Positions 1 to 8,237 of a stretch of 12,049 nt of DNA are shown here, piece by piece. Below the pieces are notes generated by a model that was not told the origin of the DNA, made no database searches, and saw only the letters and a list, made by a program, of their open reading frames with translations. The translations under genes were made by a program, and so were the position numbers. Source of the DNA: Euperipatoides rowelli. Lineage: Eukaryota > Onychophora > Udeonychophora > Euonychophora > Peripatopsidae. The stretch lies in the NCBI GenBank assembly GCA_003024985.2, contig PXIH01S0003932.1; one strand, written 5' to 3'. Position 1 is the stretch's first letter. Every line of letters begins with the position of its first letter.

Positions 1-659
1 CTCTTCATATATTGTCTAAATGATCTATTTTTTATCCTGATTTGGGCCTTCAGCTCTTTAGTTATCCATGGGAATTTTTTCTTTTTATTCTTGGATGCAC
101 AATGATTAATAACTTTCAGAGAAATATGTTTTTCTAAAATATTTTTTAGAATTCCAATTATCTCATAATATTTACTATAGTTAGGGGTGATCAAAAACTT
201 ATTTGATAAATCAATCCCACAAAGATCTCTTTCAATAGCTTCATAATCCGCACTATCATAGTCTCTATAAAAGGTGTTTAAACTATCATCAATCATGCCT
301 ATATCATAATCAAATGCAATAACTAGGTGGTCACTACTTGATAGTGGTGGAAAATTTGTAATATTTGAAATTAAAAGATTTTTCTTATTTATTAAAAGAC
401 AAAGTAAAGAATCACTAAAAGAGCCTATATGTGTCAAAAAATTAATATGTTGAGTTAAAAAATATTTTTGGACAAAATAGAAAAAATCACTACCAAGACT
501 ATCTTTTGAATATTTACAATTTCCCAGATGCCAGTTAATCAGAGGGAGATTGAAATCTCCAATGAAAATGACGTCCTCAAAGCCATTCATATCATAAAAA
601 CCCATAATATTCTCCAAATTCCCCATAATTTCAAATTTATTTGAGATGTAAATATGTAA
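1..659 (-). pseudogene. LINE element B: ORF2 endonuclease C-terminal half plus linker, 5'-truncated, runs off the left edge
   Basis: Translating the minus strand from 659 to 1 gives about 219 codons with no stop. This is the second half of an AP-type (APE-like) endonuclease, the enzyme that nicks target DNA for LINE retrotransposition, followed by the linker leading to a reverse transcriptase. Seen directly: the GDFN catalytic motif at 549-560, followed by LPLINW, and the SDH motif at 327-335. A lysine-rich segment containing KKKKFPWIT and KELKAQIRIKNRSF lies at the left end, typical of the region between EN and RT in CR1/L2/Jockey-type ORF2. The N-terminal EN motifs (the Asn and the TETW Glu) are absent because the segment begins abruptly next to the RT of element A. 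The frame is intact, unlike its neighbour, which suggests a younger insertion. The exact 5' limit within about 600-665 is uncertain. Confidence 0.8.
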
Positions 660-1665
660 ATATTTTGTCTTCAGTATTAAATCTTGACCAAGAAGCAATG
701 AAACCTATTTCCTTTTGAAAATGCTGGCACTGTGCTAAATCATTACAGGTGGAATATATTCTTAAATCGTTTGCGTAACTGTTTATACCCGAAAAATCAA
801 AACAATGCAAATCAGAAATAAACAGGTTGAACAGAGGTGGAGACAATACAGTGCCCTGGGGAAGGCCTCTTTTTGAAAAAAAACACATCCAAAAGGGTTT
901 GACCAATTTTGACCCAATATGGTCTATCAATTAAAAAGTGTGTGAAGTTGTCAACCATATGACAATTCTCATCTCACAGAATATGAAAACAATTTACCCA
1001 TTAACGTTTCAATGGGAACCATATCAAATGCGTGCGAAAAATCAAAATAGATTATGGCCACACTATTTCCCTTATCATGTAATGAAGTCAATCATTAACA
1101 GAATTAAACAGACAGGTCTCTGTAGAAAAACCTCTACGGAAACCATATTGACTATGATCAATCGGCTTACTCAGGAGGGGAAGAGACGCCATAATAACCT
1201 TTTCTATCGCTTTGCTTAAGCATTAGTAACACTAATNGGTCTGTAGGAATCTAAATCAGTTTTATTTCCTTTTTTAAATATAGGAGAAATTAATGTCTCT
1301 TTCCAACCCCTAGGAACTTGCCCAGTATTTAAAGAAATATTAATGTAATAAATAAAACATGAAAAAAAAAGAGGAAAATATTTTATCATTAGGTTAGATA
1401 TTCCATCAGTGCCTATTGAACTTTTAGAAGCCAAGTTATTTATAATATTGTTTACTAATTGTTGATCAATATTGAAAGGAATTTCCATGATGGGAAAATT
1501 AAATGAATAATCCATTTCAGAACAAGGGGCATTGAAATAAGATGCAAAGGCATTAGTTATTTCTTTTGTATCAGTAATTATTCTATCGTCAGATAATATG
1601 CGATTAATACTTATGCCGTCTCTTCCATTAAGATATTTATAGTATCTACAGTATAAATTATACAT
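637..1665 (-). pseudogene. Element A ORF2: reverse transcriptase domain, broken
   Basis: This is the polymerase part of the LINE ORF2, which copies element RNA at the nicked target. Motifs appear in the expected order on the minus strand. The fingers contain GTDGISNLMIK and then ISPIFKKG...SYRPIS near 1300-1230; the ambiguous base 1237 falls in the third position of a CCN proline codon. QYGFRRGFSTET lies at about 1145-1110. YFDFSHAFD, motif A with the first catalytic aspartate, is at 1023-1049. GLPQG is at 853-867, followed by TVLSPPLFNLF. The motif C box is at 766-777. Frameshifts fall near 1216 and 1080 and between about 960 and 870, with extra stops near 1090 and 970. Motif C reads YAND rather than YADD, so a metal-binding aspartate is lost. 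The frame ends at 637 inside the region where element B starts. Confidence 0.88.
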
Positions 1666-2165
1666 AATTTTTATCTTCAGAAATTTTCTTTATCAGAAAT
1701 GTATCTGAGTTTTTCTTATTTATACGAGTCATGCTCACTACCCTATTTCTCACTAACTTATAATTTAAATAGGTTTGATTTGTTGGATTTTTTTTGTAAA
1801 TGAGGAATAAATTGAATTTAGTCTTTTTCAATGATTTTAATTCAGGAGTGAGCCAGTGTGGAGTCGTGCGGCGAGTAGTTTTAATTAATTTCCTTGGGAT
1901 ATGATTTTATACATAATTCTTTAATCTGTTTTATAATATCATTATAGAACTCTTCAAGGTCTGTTTTAAAATCAGAAAATTCTAATTTAATCAATTGTAC
2001 ACTCTCCTCAAGTCATACTCTATCCATTACTGCATAATCAAAAACTTCATAATTATTTTCGAGTTTAAGAGGCCTGTTATACATAATGTCAAATTGTAAT
2101 TCAAGTAATAGATGGTCACTACGACCTACTGGCTCAAATAGTTCACATTTGAGAACATATTTATA
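1665..2165 (-). pseudogene. Element A ORF2: end of endonuclease (SDH motif) and EN-RT linker, broken
   Basis: Minus-strand translation continues the endonuclease of element A. The catalytic SDH motif is at 2112-2120, in the sequence VGRSDHLLLELQFD. A linker follows with one in-frame TGA near 2010, a one-base frameshift near 1880, then PHWLTPELKSLKKTKF at about 1859-1812 and a lysine-rich stretch (LVRNRVVSMTRINKKNSD). The frame breaks again near 1660, where the RT reading frame takes over. This piece bridges the EN and RT parts and shows that all three belong to one ORF2. PHWLTPELK corresponds in position to FPWITKELK of element B, so A and B are related. Confidence 0.75.
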
Positions 2166-2753
2166 TTAGTAATAACCACATCCAAAAGTGACAGAGCTCC
2201 CTCTAACTCTGGTAGGTTTATCTATAATTTGTGTTAGACCCCTGGTAACAAGAAATCCAAAAGCCATACTGTGAAAGATCAGGGCTCTCAGTTGAAATAG
2301 TATCCAATTTACCATCGGTAAGTTTAAATCACCTATAAGAACAATGTTATGTAAATTTGTTTCTGTAAAATATCTGTAACCTGTTTCAAAACTATTGAGT
2401 AAATCTATACTATCAGACTGAGTTTCACCTGGTGAATGATAAAAAGTAGCAACAAGAGTTATTTGTTGATTAAGTTTATAAGGAAACCAAATGATCTCCT
2501 GTCTAAAAGAGACCATATTCAAAAGAGAAAAATTTATTTGAGAATTATAAAATACTAATACCTCCCCCCCTCCCCTATGACCTAAACACTCAGTGGAATA
2601 AAATTTATAATCATTAACTAGATATTGATTCACTATAAAGTCAGACTTTAACCAAGTTTCTGTTGTTATAAACAAAGTAGGCTGTTTCTGCTGAAGTATA
2701 AATCTAATTTTAATCTGTTTATTGCCCATTGAGCCAGAATTAGTATACAACAA
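2166..2753 (-). pseudogene. Element A ORF2: N-terminal AP-type endonuclease domain
   Basis: This is the target-nicking endonuclease of the LINE. In the translation beginning at 2753, I see YTNSGSMGNK (residues 3-12, the Asn motif at the start of LINE APE domains), ITTETWL (29-35, catalytic Glu), RGGGEVLVF (60-68), and IGDLNLPMVNW (140-150, catalytic Asp and Asn). The frame then gives QIIDKPTRVRGSS, after which a one-base shift near 2185 is needed to reach LLDVVITN. A second shift near 2115-2140 leads to the SDH motif. All catalytic positions except those in the downstream piece can be seen and are intact. The ATG used here lies inside conserved EN sequence, so the original ORF2 start was upstream, between about 2760 and 2880. 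Confidence 0.87.
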
Positions 2754-2879
2754 TGTTTTTAATTATTTTTTTAATTGCTGTGTTTCATTTAAAGAATTAA
2801 CCTGAAATTCCTGAGATATCAATATACTAGAACCAATACTATTTTTGTCAATCTGGGGTGGATTTTTTTAAAACTGATT

Positions 2880-3755
2880 TACCTTATCAATAATCTTTTT
2901 GGCGGTATAGTACAACTTGTTGGTCCTGTGTTCTATCACGGAGTTCCTGTAGTAAAGTCTGATGATTCTCTCTATCTTGTCTATTTCTGACCAAAGAAAG
3001 AAAAACTTTAGTAGAAATATTTTGTAAATTCTTTAATTTCGGGTATTTTTTTTATAAAACTGCCACTTATAAGCAATAGTTTTAAAAGTAATTAGAATGG
3101 GTTTAAAATTTAAACTAAATTTGCCTATACGTTTATAGCTATCAATACCTTTTTTTAAATTTTAAAAGAAATAAAACACAAATATCTAAGTAATGCATCT
3201 AAGTTTATGCATTACTTAGATGCATTACAACACCAAACAGTACCAAACTAAAAGATCTTTGATATTCTCTAAAATTGATCATAAAAGATTCAGTGCTATA
3301 TTTGTGATGTTCTGGGATGTCACGGTTTTCCCGTACTGTTTTCTCAATTGAATCTAGTCTAAGCTTAACACCACCGAGTTCTCTATAATTTGAATGGACC
3401 TGTTCTTTAAGAACTCTGAAATCTAATGTGAGAGCTTTAACTACTGTAATACTTGTTTATTACCTTGNTCAATCTTATTAGTCAACATTATAGATTGAGC
3501 CTATAAAAGAGATATAAAATATTGTGTATTATCTAGTAAATTTGATTTGACAGGACAATTCTGACAATACCAAGGACTATCCGCCTTTTGCATCTTTTCA
3601 TATTCTTGAGTAGAAACCTTTAAACAATCCGTGTGGTACCATGTCAAACATATATCACATTGAACTCCACAGTTTCCTCTGGCCATCTTAATCTTACAAT
3701 AGGGACAAACAGATTTCTGTCTTTTATCAGTCATTTGTGTGTGTATAAGACTCAT
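2880..3755 (-). pseudogene. Element A ORF1: PHD-like finger, coiled coil and RNA-binding-type C-terminus, broken
   Basis: ORF1 proteins of LINEs bind element RNA and form the ribonucleoprotein. The first 84 codons (3755-3501) are open and hold a C4HC3 finger: Cys17, Cys20, Cys33, Cys36, His41, Cys44, Cys64, Cys67, with the PHD hallmarks WYH and WYCQNC. After a stop at 3501, the next frames (about 3485-3290) give a charged, heptad-like segment (DFRVLKEQVHSNYRELGG, RLDSIEKTVREN), a likely coiled coil, then RSFSLVLFGV, which resembles the first strand of the RRM-like domain. A fold-back sequence at 3184-3228 interrupts it. Coding similarity resumes at about 3150-3060 (IDSYKRIGKF, KPILITFKT) and about 3040-2900 (SLVRNRQDRENHQTLLQELR), like the C-termini of LINE ORF1 proteins. 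At least three frame breaks make it non-functional. A host PHD protein is unlikely given the ORF2 immediately downstream. Confidence 0.78.
3184..3228. repeat. Perfect 15-bp inverted repeat (hairpin) inside the ORF1 relic
   Basis: ATCTAAGTAATGCAT at 3184-3198 is the exact reverse complement of 3207-3221, with an 8-base spacer. The octamer TGCATTAC recurs at 3208-3215 and 3221-3228, so the motif is partly a direct repeat as well. It sits where the RRM-like part of ORF1 is interrupted and brings an in-frame stop. It may be a small insertion footprint or a replication-slippage product; I cannot tell which. Confidence 0.8.
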
Positions 3756-4186
3756 GATAAGATGACTTGCAGGTATGCTAATGTAAATTAATTACCTGGT
3801 AATTAACCAATATACAGTATACTATAATAGGTTCAAGGGCCAGCTACAGCTTTATTGAATAAATAAATAAAAAGTAACAAGTAGACAAAATGTTTTATTT
3901 AATCCAGTTTTCAACAAACAAGTGCTTTATCTCCACAAACAATTTACTCTGTGTAGATAGTACATATGAATTAAAAAATAGTTTATACACAGACAAAACT
4001 ACTAGTGAAAGAAGACACTGGTGTTTATAAATACAACTAAGTTTGAAAAATGTTTCTGGAGTAATTGGAGCGCTGGGATTGATATATAATTAGACAGCAA
4101 ACTTTGGAACTCCTTTTACTCTAAATTTTCAAAAACTCATCCCCAGGGTAGAGAAGGTCATAGAGAGAACAGAATAGTATCAGTCG
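3756..4186. other. Non-coding stretch between LINE element A and the minisatellite
   Basis: No open frame or RNA gene is recognisable. The part next to 3755 would be the 5' UTR and promoter of element A on the minus strand, but I cannot locate the element's 5' end. A small palindromic patch, AATTACCTGGTAATT, lies near 3790-3804, and a short AATAAATAAATAAA run lies near 3858-3871. Confidence 0.5.
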
Positions 4187-5194
4187 GATATGCTTTAAAT
4201 GTGCTTTCAAGTAAATCAAACATCATGGTGCTAGGATGAGTGGTTGAGGAGTAACAAACCATACAAATATACAGACATTTCTACTATTTTATTATATAGA
4301 TCTGCTTTATCAGTGCTTTCAAGTAGATCAGACATCATTGTTCTAGGATAAGTGGTTGAAGAGATCAGACCATACCAATATACATACATGTCTACTCTTT
4401 TATTATATAGATCTGCTTTATCAGTGCTTACAAGTAAATCAGACATCATTGTTCTAGGATGAGTGGTTGAGGAGGAGTATCAAACCTTATATACAGAAAT
4501 TTCAACTCTTATTATATAAATTTGCTTTATCAGTGCTTACAAGTAAATCAGACATCATGGTTTTAGGATGTGTAGTTGAGAAGTATCAAACCTTATAATA
4601 TGCAGAAATTTCAACTTTTATTATATAGAGCTGCTTAATCTGGACTTTAAAATAAATCAGACATCATTGTCCTAGGATGAGTGGGTAAGGATGAGTATCA
4701 AACCTTATAATATACAGAAATTTCAACTCTTTTATTATATAGATCTGCTTTATCAGTGCTTACAAGTAAATCAGACATCATTGTTCTAGGATGAGTGGTT
4801 GAGGAGTATCAAACCTTATAATATACAGAAATTTCAACTCTTATATAGATCTGCTTTATCAGTGCTTGCAAGTAAATCAGACATCATTGTTCTAGGATGA
4901 GTGGTTGAGGAGGAGTATCAAACCATATATACATATTTCTACTCTTTTATTATATAGATCTGCTTTATCAGTGCTTTCAAGTAAATCAGACATCATTGTT
5001 CTAGGATGAGTGGTTTAGGAGGAGTATCGTACCTTACCAATTTACGGGCATTTCCACTCTTTTATTATATAGATCTGCTTTAGCAGGGCTTTCAAGTAAA
5101 TCAGACATCATTGTTTTAGGATGAGTGGTTGAGGAGGAGTATTAAACCTTACCAATATACAGACATTTCAACAATGTAGATTTGATTTTATCAT
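4187..5194. repeat. Minisatellite: about nine tandem units of about 110 bp
   Basis: A unit beginning AGATCTGCTTTATCAGTGC and containing CAGACATCATTGTTCTAGG, then GATGAGTGGTTGAGGAG, repeats head to tail. The CATCAT anchor occurs at 4221, 4333, 4444, 4553, 4662, 4776, 4882, 4991 and 5106, giving periods of 112, 111, 109, 109, 114, 106, 109 and 115. The first copy (AAACATCATGGTGC) and the last partial copy are the most diverged. Length differences lie mainly in the variable segment between GAGGAG and the next AGATCTGC, where ATATAC and TTATTATATAG motifs gain or lose bases. The period is not a multiple of three, so the roughly 37-residue repeat that appears on the minus strand over 4231-4449 is not a real protein. 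Confidence 0.95.
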
Positions 5195-6548
5195 TTGGTT
5201 AAGATATGATAATTGATGTTTTTATAACAAATTATCTGAGATATTTACACACTATCTGTACAATTCTATTTTTGTTGTAAATTTTAATGATTTAGACCAA
5301 TAATTATTATTTTTATTCCAAGGCTTTACAGAAAAGAATGGAAACATTATTTAGTGCAAGCTATAATAAAACTATTACCTCAGAATGAAATACTAATTTA
5401 AAATAAAAATTCATCTAAACTGCAGATACATTTTTCAATTTATTATAAAATATTTTTTTAGCTTTGACCAATTTGACATTCATTGATAATCAGTTTAAAA
5501 AAATCCAATTCCAGTTATCATTAGATCTTTTTTTTTAAAAAAAAAACTAAACAAAGCCCTAAATCATGATGATGAATGTTTTTAAATTTATCCTATTATA
5601 TAATTCACTAGTGATTCCTTCACCTTTATAAAAATGCGCATGTTTGACTTTAGTGTTGTAAATTATCGATAAAAAAAAAATCTTAATGCATGAGCGTGAA
5701 AGTCACTTTACTCTTAGAATTTTTTCATATTCAACAATAAGGTATGATACTGTATGTTGTAAAAATGATGACTATTAAGGACATATTTTTTTGTTTGTTT
5801 GAAATATGTCGAAAATTAGGCGATTAATATTCACAATCGTATTGGAAAATAGCATTTTTTATTAGAAATTTTGGATATCTTATCAAGATTGTGAATTATA
5901 TATGGTATTTTATACTGTAGGCTTTTAACATGGTCTTAGATGTGAACGATAGGAGGTTTATTTTAAGAATGTTTTAAATGGAATTATAGGTTGTCACATA
6001 GAGTTTGAAAAAGGGAATAGTAATAATAGGCCTATTAAGGAAATATTTTTTTGTTTTTGAATATATCAAAACATTAAACTGATTTATCAATGCTTATTTC
6101 AACTTCATTGATTTAGATGTATTTTTGTACGGTATATGCCAAAGAGAATAAATCAAATCATCATATTTAAGTACAACCCTCAAAATCAATTATAAAATTT
6201 AAATAAACAGTAGACTATACTAGTAGAAACATTAAAAATCCAAAACACAGTTGTCAACAATAAAACCATTATATAATGTTTATGAATTACCATTTCCTGG
6301 TATCACATCCTCACAAATCATACTTATATTTAAAACAAAGGACCAACATAATAAATGAAAAACTTTCTAATAAATTATAAAACATGCATATTATAGTTCT
6401 ACCAATATAATACAATATCAAATTTTCAATAGTTTATAAAGTTTCATTTACATAAAAAGCCATATTAAAAAAGTACATCACAATTAAAAAAAACTTTAAA
6501 ACTCATAAAATGATTATTAATATCTCAACAAGGTTACTACAATAATAG
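5195..6548. other. AT-rich non-coding stretch, no gene seen
   Basis: No coding region, RNA gene or transposon protein could be recognised on either strand. It consists of AT-rich sequence with poly-A and poly-T runs (for example around 5528-5547) and one diverged direct repeat listed separately. It is best read as intron or intergenic sequence upstream of the FBXO10 exon at 7876. Confidence 0.55.
5772..6095. repeat. Diverged direct repeat pair of about 60 bp (5772-5833 and 6032-6095)
   Basis: CTATTAAGGACATATTTTTT at 5772 matches CTATTAAGGAAATATTTTTT at 6032, with one mismatch. Similarity then fades through TTTGAAATATGTCGAAAATT against TTTGAATATATCAAAACATT. The copies lie 260 bp apart. They may be two members of an interspersed family or an old local duplication. 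The sequence is AT-rich, so part of the match may be composition. Confidence 0.5.
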
Positions 6549-7266
6549 TTAATTCAGATTTATGAAAGGAATGTTTCCACCTATAATGATACTGTCACTA
6601 CAACCATGGAAACCATAAAAACGTCTATCACAGGAGAAACACTTTTGTGTCTTACAATCCTCGACAACGTGTCCCAGTACCCTGAAATCAAAACAAATCG
6701 TGATTCTGTCTTTAATAACTTTCCATGCAATAACTTGGTTTGGCATTAAAATAAAATATGGAATTGAATCAATATCCACTTTTTCAAAAAGGTTAACTCT
6801 AAATTTTATAGGTGAAGTTTCAGTTTTGAGTCCATCATTGAAAACGAAAACAGATTTCTCCATTTTAGTAACTTCTCCAAAGTCTTTGATAATTTTATTT
6901 ATAATGTAATCATGGTATTTTGCTGGCAAATCAACTATAGAAAAATTAACTTCAACTCCAGACAATCTTCTAACTTTGTGACAAATGCACGAGTTCTCTG
7001 GTAAAAGACAATTTTAAATCACTAGCAAATTTTGATAATTGAACATTTTTTTCAAAGTTAACCAACATTATGCTGTATTTTCCGAAAACTTGTAATTCCT
7101 TGATCTTTTCGCACTATTCAAAATTACAAATAATTCTAAGAAAACTTCCATATTGTACTTAATTAGATTTCCTTTTGAGTCCGGGGCACCAATTGCCAAA
7201 ATTTATTGATCTCCCTGGCCAAACAAATTGCTTCCTTGAATTACTGTAATTATTAGAAACATTCAT
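6549..7266 (-). pseudogene. Retroelement gag-like ORF1 relic with damaged CCHC zinc knuckle
   Basis: The minus strand from 6965 to 6549 is open for 138 codons. It starts with SGVEVNFSIVDLPAKYHDYI, an RRM-like beginning, followed by SPIKFRVNLFEKVDIDSIPYF and a C-terminal Cys/His cluster: CFDFRVLGHVVEDC then CFSCDRRFYGFHGC. The first cluster fits CX2CX4HX4C if the second Cys has mutated to Phe (TGC to TTC). This arrangement is known from gag-like ORF1 proteins of non-LTR elements that bind RNA. Upstream, coding-like sequence continues in shifted frames: SDLKLSFTRELVHL and KYSIMLVNFEKN (about 7080-6970), and MNVSNNYSNSRKQFVWPGRS from an ATG at 7266, with stops near 7115 and 7155. It lacks the PHD finger of element A, so it is a different family. 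No RT follows downstream within the window. Confidence 0.65.
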
Positions 7267-7875
7267 TGTAATATCAAAAATTACTTATGAAAATGTCTGC
7301 CACATTCGGATGATAGATTTTACCATAATTAATAATCCATGAACAATTATGATTCGGAGAATTTCTCAAGTAATTATCCAATGTATTTTTCCACCATTTT
7401 ATGACAAAATTTGACTAAATTAATATTAAACATCAAAAAATTCCTAAAATAACTAAGAGTACTCCATATCTTTATATAGGCGTTGCAAGCAGCGCCTTCC
7501 TTTATTTCTTTATTTTATAAAAGATTCTATTGTTTATTATTTTAATGTTATTGAATTAATTTGTGCATTCAAGGAATGGCTGATTTTTGTTTGTTGTTTT
7601 CTTTTGTAGTGCGGTCTTTCCTATTAGATAAATATCGTACAAGCATATTCTGTTCAATTATGAGATTTTAAACGGGGCATAAGACAATTATTTCTCTTGA
7701 ATGTGTGAATTAATATTTTGCATATGTGCTACATTCTTAAGAGCATGGTGCTTATGCCTCACTGTGACGATTCTAATGGCCTATCCCTATTCTAATGAAT
7801 TTTTGAATCCAAGCAAACAAATTGTATCTTTTAAACAGTGACTATTAAGCTACTCATCTCTTATTATAATTGCAG
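7267..7875. other. Non-coding stretch between gag relic and FBXO10 exon, with a GC-rich hairpin
   Basis: On the minus strand, about 7420-7283 is open (for example KIYHPNVADIFISNF) and may be a further degraded part of the same retroelement. At 7479-7496, GGCGTTGCAAGCAGCGCC forms a compact hairpin with one G-T pair. On the + strand the end of this region is the intron preceding the exon at 7876; its acceptor is TATAATTGCAG. No other gene is seen. Confidence 0.5.
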
Positions 7876-8237
7876 ATAGTAACTTTAGTGGATCTGATTA
7901 TGAAGATTCTGATGATAGCAGCGGGGAGTACTCTGGGGAAGAGGCAGTTTTACAACTCTCGTTCAATTCTGGTCGACAGCTGCTGCACACACGGTCATCA
8001 AATTCCCTCACCAATGGCCAGCAGCCATGGATCAGTCATGCTCGAAGTCTGCAAGCTGAACTACAGCGGAAAGGGGCACGAGACATTATTCGCTCTACCC
8101 AAGGATGCATCATCCGCAAATGTAAAATGTCTGGTACCTGTGGTGGAATTGTTGTAACCAATCGTGCACATGCACGAATTGAAAATTGCGAATTGTTCCA
8201 AATGAATTATGGTATTCGAGTGGTTCAGGGTACAAAA
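7876..8237 (+). CDS. FBXO10: FBXO10-like F-box beta-helix protein, internal exon (acidic linker plus first beta-helix repeats)
   Basis: FBXO10 is the substrate-binding subunit of an SCF (SKP1-CUL1-F-box) ubiquitin ligase; the human protein targets BCL2. The exon follows TTGCAG and ends AAA before a consensus GTAAGT donor at 8238. It starts with two bases of a split codon, then gives 120 open codons. The first part is acidic and Ser-rich (SGSDYEDSDDSSGEYSGEE), followed by a Gln/Leu segment (ARSLQAELQRKG). Parallel beta-helix (PbH1/CASH) repeats come next: STQGCIIRKCKMSGTCGGIV, then ARIENCELFQMNYGIRVVQG. Human FBXO10, as I recall it, has the same order: an acidic Ser stretch, LQQELQK, SVQGCLIRKC, then GGVFV. 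The F-box lies in exons outside the window. FBXO11 is the main alternative, but the GCIIRKC and LQ-EL features favour FBXO10. The open frame at 7870-8157 is out of frame and not real. Confidence 0.87.

Larger units (their letters stand above)
637..3755 (-). mobile_element. LINE element A: decayed two-ORF non-LTR retrotransposon of CR1/L2 type
   Basis: Read on the minus strand, the order is ORF1 (PHD-like finger, coiled coil, RRM-like remnant, basic C-terminus), then ORF2 (AP endonuclease, linker, reverse transcriptase). This is the standard layout of a CR1-group non-LTR retrotransposon, and PHD-type fingers in ORF1 are known from that group. The element is 5'-complete at least to the ORF1 start. 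Its 3' part (RT thumb, C-terminus, 3' UTR) is missing because the RT stops at about 640, where element B begins. Several single-base frameshifts and in-frame stops show it is a dead copy. Assignment to CR1 versus L2 or another Jockey-group clade is inference from motifs; an RT phylogeny would decide it. Confidence 0.85.

Noticed and set aside
938-1219. 93-codon frame on the + strand
   Set aside because: It is the antisense of the reverse transcriptase of element A, whose motifs (YFDFSHAFD, QYGFRR) are clear on the other strand.
3501-3755. Stand-alone host PHD-finger protein
   Set aside because: Directly followed on the same strand by coiled-coil ORF1 remnants and a LINE ORF2, so it is better explained as LINE ORF1.
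4231-4449. 72-codon minus-strand frame with an internal 37-residue repeat
   Set aside because: It only reads two minisatellite units that happen to stay in frame. Other unit lengths are not multiples of three, so the frame collapses.
4187-5194. CRISPR-like array
   Set aside because: Units are whole roughly 110-bp tandem copies with no distinct spacers, and the genome is clearly eukaryotic.
6700-6909. 69-codon frame on the + strand
   Set aside because: Antisense shadow of the gag-like relic, with no motif of its own.
7597-7680. Acceptor-like GTTTTCTTTTGTAG followed by a short open frame (RSFLLDKYRTSIF)
   Set aside because: The peptide does not match the FBXO10 region expected upstream, and no good donor follows. 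Probably a cryptic site.
7870-8157. 95-codon ATG frame on the + strand
   Set aside because: It overlaps the FBXO10 exon in the wrong frame. The beta-helix repeats and the splice sites support the other frame.
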